Assembly (NCBI GenBank): GCA_964427955.1
Contig: CAYRWY010000165.1
Location: 1 to 11,365, forward strand
Direction of reading: 5' to 3'
Source of the DNA: JACRBK01 sp964427955
GTDB taxonomy: Bacteria > Chloroflexota > Anaerolineae > Aggregatilineales > Aggregatilineaceae
DNA: 11,365 nt
Positions 6,860-11,365 of the stretch are shown one piece after another. Position numbers and translations under genes: made by a program. Position 1 is the first letter of the stretch; each line of letters starts with the position of its first letter. The notes under the pieces are model-generated. The model ran no database searches. It saw only the letters and a program-made list of their open reading frames with translations, and was not told the DNA's origin.

Positions 6860-6888
6860 TTGACAAACACCTCTTTAGGTCCTATATT
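6860..6888 (+). promoter_or_regulatory. Promoter of the ROK regulator/receiver operon (sigma-70 type)
   Basis: TTGACA (6860-6865, exact consensus) and TATATT (6883-6888, 5 of 6) are separated by 17 bp. The predicted start near 6895 falls inside operator A. The regulator's ribosome site GAGGGA (6915-6920) follows just before ATG 6923. Confidence 0.8.
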
Positions 6889-6914
6889 TTGTTTTGTTGA
6901 ACAACAAATTTTGT
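6888..6914. promoter_or_regulatory. ROK/XylR-like operator A
   Basis: TTTGTTGAACAACAAA (6893-6908) is a perfect 7-2-7 inverted repeat, and ACAAATTTTGT (6904-6914) adds an overlapping 5-1-5 repeat. The site covers the predicted transcription start of the ROK gene, the classic position for autorepression. It shares an 18/21 match with operator B, 118 bp away, about 11 helical turns, which would also allow looping. Confidence 0.7.
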
Positions 6915-6922
6915 GAGGGAAC

Positions 6923-8140
6923 ATGACGTTAGGCCGCGCCGATCAGAGCCTGGTTAAACAGCTCAACAGTGCTCTGATCCTCAACTTGCTTCTGGCGGAC
7001 TCGCCACAATCACGAGCAAACTTGGCCCAACAGGCGGGTCTGAACCGCAGCACGATCTCGTCGCTGGTGAGCAACCTGATCGCGCAGGGGCTGATCCGTG
7101 AGGTGGGGTTTGAGGAGGCTGATTCGCGCGGACGGCCTGGCGTGCTTCTTGAATTGAATCCCGAAGGCGGCAGTATTGTCGGGGTCGAGATCCACGTCGG
7201 CCACGTCACCGTGATTTTGACGGATTTCACCGCGCAGACGCTCTGGCGTCAGCACGTCACGTTTCCGCTCAACGCCGACCAGACCGAGGTGATCCGGACC
7301 GCTGAGGAAATGGTCTGCGCCGCGCTCCAAGCCGGGCGCGCCTACAGTCTCACGCCGCTGGGGATCGGGCTGGCCGTGGCGGGGCTGGTGGATAAGGCGC
7401 ATGGGACGCTGGTCTATGCCCCGAATCTGCAATGGCACAATGTCCCTTTTCGCGACTTGTGGGGCCAAAAGTTCGGGGTGCCCCTCTATATCGAAAACGA
7501 CGGCAATGCGACGGCCCTGGGGGAACACTATTTCGGGGTCGCCAAGGACTACGATGATTTCCTGTTTCTGGGCACCGGGATCGGGATGAGCGGGGGCTTG
7601 ATGCTCAATGGCCAGCTTTACCGGGGCATCGGCGGTTTCGCCGGCGAAGTCGGGCACCTCATCGTCGAGTCGGGCGGCGAATTATGTGCCTGCGGGCGGC
7701 GGGGCTGTTGGGAGACGCTGGTCGGAACGCCTGCCGTCATTCGGGGTATCATCCACGCGTTGAACACCGGGGCACCCTCGTCCATTCCTCGGCTGGTCGC
7801 GAACAACTTCGACCGGATTACGATGGATGTGGTCGTCGGTGCGGCGGATCAGGGCGATCAGCTCGCGTTGGATACCCTGGCCAGCATTGCCTTACATCTC
7901 GGAACCGGTATTGCCAACCTGATCAATCTCTTCAACCCGGCGCTGATCGTCCTGGGTGGCGAATTGATCCAGGCCGGAAATTACCTGCTGCCGACCATCG
8001 GGAAGATCATCGCGGCAGAATCGCTGACGGACGCGGCCCGGATGGTGGCGCTGGCGGTCTCGTCCCAAAAAACCGATGCGTGTGCCCGCGGGGCCGCCGC
8101 CCTGGTGATCGATGGTATTGTGCGCGACCCTATATTTTAG
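6923..8140 (+). CDS. ROK-family transcriptional repressor (XylR/NagC type)
   Basis: A 405-residue sugar-responsive DNA-binding regulator. Residues about 8-80 are a winged helix: a recognition helix near NRSTISSLVSNLIAQGLI (41-58) and the typical ROK wing DSRGRPGVLLELNP (67-80). The rest is the ROK sugar-kinase-like fold, with ENDGNATALGE (191-201), EVGH (242-245) and the zinc motif CACGRRGC (255-262). The N-terminal nucleotide motif DIGGT of true ROK kinases is replaced by VEIHVGH, so this is a regulator and not a glucokinase. The start is ATG 6923 with GAGGG close upstream. It is transcribed divergently from the ABC operon across a region with two matching operator-like sites, so it probably represses both directions until a sugar binds. 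The inducer cannot be read from the sequence; the operator resemblance to xylO only hints at pentoses. Confidence 0.93.
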   Translation: MTLGRADQSLVKQLNSALILNLLLADSPQSRANLAQQAGLNRSTISSLVSNLIAQGLIREVGFEEADSRGRPGVLLELNPEGGSIVGVEIHVGHVTVILTDFTAQTLWRQHVTFPLNADQTEVIRTAEEMVCAALQAGRAYSLTPLGIGLAVAGLVDKAHGTLVYAPNLQWHNVPFRDLWGQKFGVPLYIENDGNATALGEHYFGVAKDYDDFLFLGTGIGMSGGLMLNGQLYRGIGGFAGEVGHLIVESGGELCACGRRGCWETLVGTPAVIRGIIHALNTGAPSSIPRLVANNFDRITMDVVVGAADQGDQLALDTLASIALHLGTGIANLINLFNPALIVLGGELIQAGNYLLPTIGKIIAAESLTDAARMVALAVSSQKTDACARGAAALVIDGIVRDPIF

Positions 8141-8173
8141 AACGTTGCCAATCACAGACTTAGGGGATTTAGC

Positions 8174-8548
8174 ATGGCTACAATTTTACTGGTTGAAGAT
8201 AACCAAAACACGGCTGATTTTATGATCCGTATTCTGGAAGCTGCCGGGTATACCGTGCACCATGCCAAGAGCGGATTGGAGGGCGCGCGCTGGGCACGGG
8301 CCAGCCTGCCCGATCTGGTCCTCATGGACATCGATTTGCCGGATGTCAACGGGCGGAGTGTGGTGCTCAGCCTGCGCCGCCAGCGATCCGCCGACTCACT
8401 GCCGATTATCGCCGTCACCGTGCAGGCAGACGAAGAATCGGTCAAGCTGGCCAAGGGCTTTGGCTGCAATGCCTTTTTAGCCAAACCCTTTCTGCCCGAA
8501 GACCTGATCAACCTCGTGGGCCATTTCCTCCCCCAGGCCAGCGGTTGA
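8174..8548 (+). CDS. Single-domain response regulator (CheY/DivK-like receiver)
   Basis: A 124-residue stand-alone receiver with no output domain. All phosphorylation residues are present: the acidic pair E8/D9, phosphoacceptor D52 (in VLMDIDLP), T82 (in IIAVTV) and K104 (in AFLAKPF). It starts 33 bp after the ROK gene stop, with AGGGGA about 6 nt before the ATG, so it is very likely co-transcribed with the ROK repressor. Such receivers act by protein contact or as phosphate relays. The only histidine kinase in the window is the ABC-fused one encoded divergently, whose own receiver lacks key residues, making this protein its natural candidate partner. That pairing is inference. An unlinked kinase, or a role with the downstream pst genes, is possible. 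Confidence 0.95.
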   Translation: MATILLVEDNQNTADFMIRILEAAGYTVHHAKSGLEGARWARASLPDLVLMDIDLPDVNGRSVVLSLRRQRSADSLPIIAVTVQADEESVKLAKGFGCNAFLAKPFLPEDLINLVGHFLPQASG

Positions 8549-8577
8549 GACTGACCCTCTGCCACTCACTATCGACC

Positions 8578-8604
8578 ACGCCCAGGTGCCCCTCGCCTGG
8601 GCGT
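8578..8604 (+). terminator. Hairpin downstream of the receiver gene, possible terminator
   Basis: ACGCCCAGG (8578-8586) pairs perfectly with CCTGGGCGT (8596-8604) around a 9-nt loop. It sits 30 bp after the receiver stop codon and before the pst promoter region, where a transcript end is expected. No T-run follows, so it may not be a full intrinsic terminator and could instead be a 3'-end stabiliser. Confidence 0.45.
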
Positions 8605-8641
8605 TGAGATTAAATAACGTTAAATCTTCTGCCCCCGTCAT

Positions 8642-8684
8642 TTAAACCTACCTTTCTTGGCGATTTACTTCCTGCCAGTATTCT
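8642..8684 (+). promoter_or_regulatory. Candidate phosphate-regulated promoter of the pst operon
   Basis: Three TT-rich hexamers sit at exact 11-bp steps: TTAAAC (8642), TTTCTT (8653) and TTTACT (8664). This is the spacing of Pho-box direct repeats bound by PhoB/PhoP. A possible -10 TATTCT (8679-8684) follows, with a weak TTGGCG in the -35 position overlapping the repeats. The rest of 8605-8756 holds AT-rich TTAAAT repeats (8610, 8620) and the ribosome site AAGGAG (8745-8750). The repeats are degenerate and no phoB/phoR gene is in view. Confidence 0.35.
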
Positions 8685-8756
8685 TCTACATGGCTAGGGT
8701 AAACCTCGTTTGTTGAACTTCTCTGGCCAAGAGCTTCATTTTCCAAGGAGAAAAAC

Positions 8757-9848
8757 ATGATTCGCAAGAATTGGAAGAAATTCGTCGGTGTGGCGATGGT
8801 TTCGACCCTGGCCCTCCCGGTCTTTACGGCGTTGGCCCAAGACGTTCAGCCGATCAAACTGCCCGAAGTTGACCCTCTGGGCGTGTCGGGTGACATTGCT
8901 ATCGCGGGCAGCTCGACGGTCGAGCCGGTCACCGTGGCGATGGCTGCGCGCTTCAACGAAGACGGCTTTTCGGGCAATATCGCCGTCGCCGAAACCGGCA
9001 CCGGCGCGGGTTTCGAGCGCTTCTGCAAGGAAGGTTCTACCGACATCAGCAACGCCAGCCGCCCGATCAAGACTTCCGAAGTGGAAAATTGCGCGGCCCT
9101 CAGCCCGGCGCGTGAAGTGCTGGAATTCCGCATCGGCACCGATGCGCTCACCGTTGCCGTCAGCAAGGACAACGACTTCGTGACGCAGCTCAAGCGCAGC
9201 GAGTTGATCAAAATCTTCACCGGCGAAGTGACGGCCTGGAACGAAATCAATCCTGATTGGCCCGCCGAGAAGATCGAACTCTACACCCCCGGCACGGACA
9301 GCGGCACGTTCACGTATTTCGGCGAAGCGGTGTTGGGCACGGTCGGCATGTACAAGGAAGAATCCGCCCGTACCGATGCGCTGCTGGCCCCCGCTCCTAC
9401 CGTGAGCGAAAACGACAACACGCTGGTCGAGGGCATCCAGGGCAGCCCCTACGCCATCGGCTACTTCGGCTTCGCTTACTACGTCGAGAACCAGGAAACC
9501 CTCAAGGCCGTCGCGGTTGCCAACGATGTGAAGTTCGACGACCAGGGTAATGCCATCGTCGTCGCCGAAGACGAGTGGAACGCCGACGCCGAGCACCCGA
9601 TTACCTACATCGAACCCAACGAAGAAACCGCGGAATCCGGCACGTACATGCTGAGCCGCCCCCTGTTCATCTACTCGGCCAAGAACATCCTGGCGGAGAA
9701 GCCTCAGGTCGCCGCGTTCATCAACTACTACCTGACCAATGCCGACGAGGTCGTGACCGAGGTGGGTTACTTCCCGGTCAGCACCGAAGTTCTGAACGCC
9801 TCCAAGCAGACCTGGCTCGATACGATGGGTGTGAGCGCCGCTCAGTAA
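8757..9848 (+). CDS. pstS: Phosphate ABC transporter substrate-binding protein PstS
   Basis: Extracytoplasmic phosphate-binding protein of the high-affinity Pst importer. The 363-residue protein starts at ATG 8757 with AAGGAG at a spacing of 6 nt. A Sec signal peptide (residues 1-27) has a Lys/Arg-rich start and probable cleavage at ALA-QD; there is no lipobox cysteine. The mature protein shows the PstS phosphate-site motifs: GSSTV (51-55), TGTGAGF (80-86), DISNASRPI (96-104) and GTDSGTF (179-185), plus SGTYMLSRPLF near the C-terminus. C90 and C112 are close enough for a disulfide. It is the first gene of a pst operon, followed by pstC after a gap holding a hairpin, an arrangement that often favours more PstS than membrane subunits. 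Function is confident from motifs and neighbours. Confidence 0.95.
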   Translation: MIRKNWKKFVGVAMVSTLALPVFTALAQDVQPIKLPEVDPLGVSGDIAIAGSSTVEPVTVAMAARFNEDGFSGNIAVAETGTGAGFERFCKEGSTDISNASRPIKTSEVENCAALSPAREVLEFRIGTDALTVAVSKDNDFVTQLKRSELIKIFTGEVTAWNEINPDWPAEKIELYTPGTDSGTFTYFGEAVLGTVGMYKEESARTDALLAPAPTVSENDNTLVEGIQGSPYAIGYFGFAYYVENQETLKAVAVANDVKFDDQGNAIVVAEDEWNADAEHPITYIEPNEETAESGTYMLSRPLFIYSAKNILAEKPQVAAFINYYLTNADEVVTEVGYFPVSTEVLNASKQTWLDTMGVSAAQ

Positions 9849-9885
9849 ACTCCAGTTCTCAGGTCAATAACCATGACTGCCGCGG

Positions 9886-9910
9886 TGGGGAGGGGCTGTG
9901 CTTCTCCCCA
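9886..9910 (+). promoter_or_regulatory. Hairpin between pstS and pstC
   Basis: TGGGGAG (9886-9892) pairs with CTCCCCA (9904-9910) around an 11-nt loop. There is no T-run. It could stabilise the 3' end of pstS mRNA or limit read-through, and it would bury the GGAGG and the GTG at 9898 that form the outermost possible pstC start. Confidence 0.45.
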
Positions 9911-10977
9911 TCTGCTGTGCCAACGCTAAGATCGGAATGATCACGATGACCTCTCTGATTGAAGACCACCTTAGGGAAACCGGCGTGGACGACCCAATGA
10001 CGATGCTCAAGACCGGACCGCAGGTTTCGATGCAGGCTGCTCCACTGGCCGCCGGTCTGAAAAAACGGATGCGCCCTGGCGAAAGTATGATCCAGGGATT
10101 TCTGTTTTTGTGCGGGTTCCTCACGATTTTCACCACCATCGCGATTGTGATCGTCCTGGGACGCGAGTCGGTGCTGGTGGTGACGACCAAGTACCTCGAC
10201 GAGAGTGGGACCGTGCATCGCATCTCCCCGCTCGATTTCGTGAATACGACCCAGTGGCAGCCCCACCGCTACCTGGTCGGGATCGCGCCGCTGGCTGCCG
10301 CGACCTTGCTCAGCTCGCTCATCGCGATGCTGGTCGCGCTGCCCCTGGGGTTGGGATCGGCGATCTATTTGAGTGAGTATGCGACGCCCAGGGTACGCTC
10401 GACCGTCAAGCCGGTGTTGGAAGTGTTGGCCGGGGTGCCCACCGTCGTCTACGGCTTTTTTGCGCTCCAGTTCATGACGCCGCTGCTGAAAAACGTGTTC
10501 GGACAGGGCACCGTCCAGACCTTCAACCTGGCGTCGGCGGGCATGGTCATGGGCGTGATGATCCTGCCGCTGGTGGCGTCGATGAGCGAGGATGCTCTCA
10601 GCTCGGTGCCGCGCGCCCTGCGTGAAGCGTCGTTGGGGTTGGGATCGACCCGGCTGGAAACTACGCTGCGGGTGGTCGTCCCCGCGGCTATCTCCGGGAT
10701 CATTGCGGCGCTCATCATCTCCATTTCACGGGCCATCGGCGAAACGATGATCATGGCGATTGCGGCGGGCGCGCGGCCCAACCTGACCGCGAACCCGTTT
10801 GAATCGGCCTGGACCATGACCGGCTATATCGCCAGCATCAGTGGTGGCGACCTGGGATACAACACCCTCGATTACAACAGCATTTTCGTCGTGGGTCTGC
10901 TGCTGTTCCTCATGACGTTGGGATTGAACATCCTCAGCCGCGCCGTCGTGGCCCATTTCCGTGAAATCTACGAATAG
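9898..10977 (+). CDS. pstC: Phosphate ABC transporter permease PstC
   Basis: Inner-membrane channel subunit of the Pst importer, 359 residues from the outermost start. It has a hydrophilic N-terminal stretch of about 60 residues, a first membrane segment (about 66-88), an extracytoplasmic loop (about 90-125) and then the permease core. Family motifs include AIYLSEYA (155-162), KPVLEVLAGVPTVVYGFFAL (171-190) and the EAA loop ALREASLGLG (240-249) followed by VVVPAAISGI, which contacts the PstB ATPase. Start choice is open: GTG 9898 has GGAGG at 4 nt but lies in a hairpin, while ATG 9937 or ATG 9946 have weaker ribosome sites but avoid the odd leading MLLPICC residues. It ends 8 bp before the next gene. 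PstC rather than PstA is supported by gene order. Confidence 0.93.
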   Translation: MLLPICCANAKIGMITMTSLIEDHLRETGVDDPMTMLKTGPQVSMQAAPLAAGLKKRMRPGESMIQGFLFLCGFLTIFTTIAIVIVLGRESVLVVTTKYLDESGTVHRISPLDFVNTTQWQPHRYLVGIAPLAAATLLSSLIAMLVALPLGLGSAIYLSEYATPRVRSTVKPVLEVLAGVPTVVYGFFALQFMTPLLKNVFGQGTVQTFNLASAGMVMGVMILPLVASMSEDALSSVPRALREASLGLGSTRLETTLRVVVPAAISGIIAALIISISRAIGETMIMAIAAGARPNLTANPFESAWTMTGYIASISGGDLGYNTLDYNSIFVVGLLLFLMTLGLNILSRAVVAHFREIYE

Positions 10978-10985
10978 GGAAGACC

Positions 10986-11365
10986 ATGAATCGAATTGCC
11001 CTTATCAGCGCGATCTTTTTCAGTGTGCTGTTGGCCTTCAACGGCGGCCTGTCCACCCCGGCTGTATTTGCGCGCAAGCGTTACGATCCCCGGCTGGGAA
11101 TGCTGGCCGGAGCCTTGACCGGCCTGGCCGGTGGCCTGCTCACCGCCCTGGTGCTGCTGGTCGTCCTTCCCGATGAGGGCGCGGTCGCCGTGCTGGGCAG
11201 CCTGGTCGGCGGTCTGGGAGGATTGATCCTGCTGTGGAATCGCCTGCCGGACCGCGGCGCCGGTCGCGGTCTGCTTCCCGAAGGCGACGACCTCAAGCAG
11301 AATATTGTCGCGCGCAACCTGCGGGCGATGATCATGCGCCGGATGTTTCTGGCTGCGGTGGTGAT
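10986..11365 (+). CDS. pstA: Probable PstA permease, N-terminal part (cut by window end)
   Basis: An open frame of 126 codons that runs off the window without a stop. ATG 10986 has AGGGA at 6 nt and lies 8 bp after pstC, so translation is probably coupled. The visible part holds three hydrophobic segments (about residues 4-22, 39-61 and 65-84), a hydrophilic stretch (about 86-118), and the beginning of another hydrophobic segment (MFLAAVV). Standard PstA proteins begin close to their first core membrane helix, so this one seems to carry an N-terminal membrane extension of over 100 residues. No PstA core motif is visible yet. The call rests on pst gene order (S-C-A-B); it could instead be a separate small membrane protein. 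Confidence 0.65.
   Translation, partial: MNRIALISAIFFSVLLAFNGGLSTPAVFARKRYDPRLGMLAGALTGLAGGLLTALVLLVVLPDEGAVAVLGSLVGGLGGLILLWNRLPDRGAGRGLLPEGDDLKQNIVARNLRAMIMRRMFLAAVV

Noticed and set aside
6923..8140. Reading the ROK protein as a glucokinase
   Set aside because: It has an N-terminal winged helix and lacks the DIGGT nucleotide-binding motif of ROK kinases.
8709..8718. TTTGTTGAAC upstream of pstS, identical to half of ROK operator A
   Set aside because: Only one half-site is present, with no partner arm. Ten bases in an AT-rich leader can match by chance, so ROK control of pst is not claimed.

Overview
The window reads as about 11 kb of a GC-rich bacterial chromosome. The most likely source is a Chloroflexota (Anaerolineae-like) organism. 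That is an inference from gene style: sugar-type ABC binding proteins, a Gram-positive-type LexA box, and large GAF-histidine kinases. No rRNA or other marker gene is present to prove it. No tRNA, CRISPR array, insertion sequence or phage gene was seen.

Layout: (1) 35-712, minus strand: lexA, with a near-perfect sigma-70 promoter whose spacer holds a LexA box, plus a second weaker box just downstream. (2) 843-6687, minus strand, transcribed right to left: a three-gene operon. It encodes a secreted sugar-type binding protein made of two tandem copies of the same domain, a single RbsC-like permease, and an 852-residue protein joining an ABC ATPase domain to a GAF domain, a complete histidine kinase core and a degenerate receiver. 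(3) 6688-6922: a divergent control region with two copies of a ROK/XylR-like operator, a strong promoter for the rightward genes and a weaker candidate for the leftward operon. (4) 6923-8548, plus strand: a ROK-family repressor and a stand-alone CheY-like receiver protein, 33 bp apart. (5) 8549-8756: a hairpin, then a candidate phosphate-responsive promoter. (6) 8757-11365, plus strand: the start of a pst phosphate transporter operon (pstS, pstC and a pstA cut by the window edge).

The central point of interest is sections 2-4 taken together. A sugar-type importer has its ATPase subunit covalently fused to a sensor kinase. The tandem binding protein would deliver ligand to the permease. The fused kinase could read the state of the transporter and phosphorylate the intact single-domain receiver encoded in the divergent operon, since its own receiver lacks the key residues. 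The ROK regulator probably controls both divergent promoters in response to a sugar. The domain calls are seen in the sequence; the signalling route is inference.
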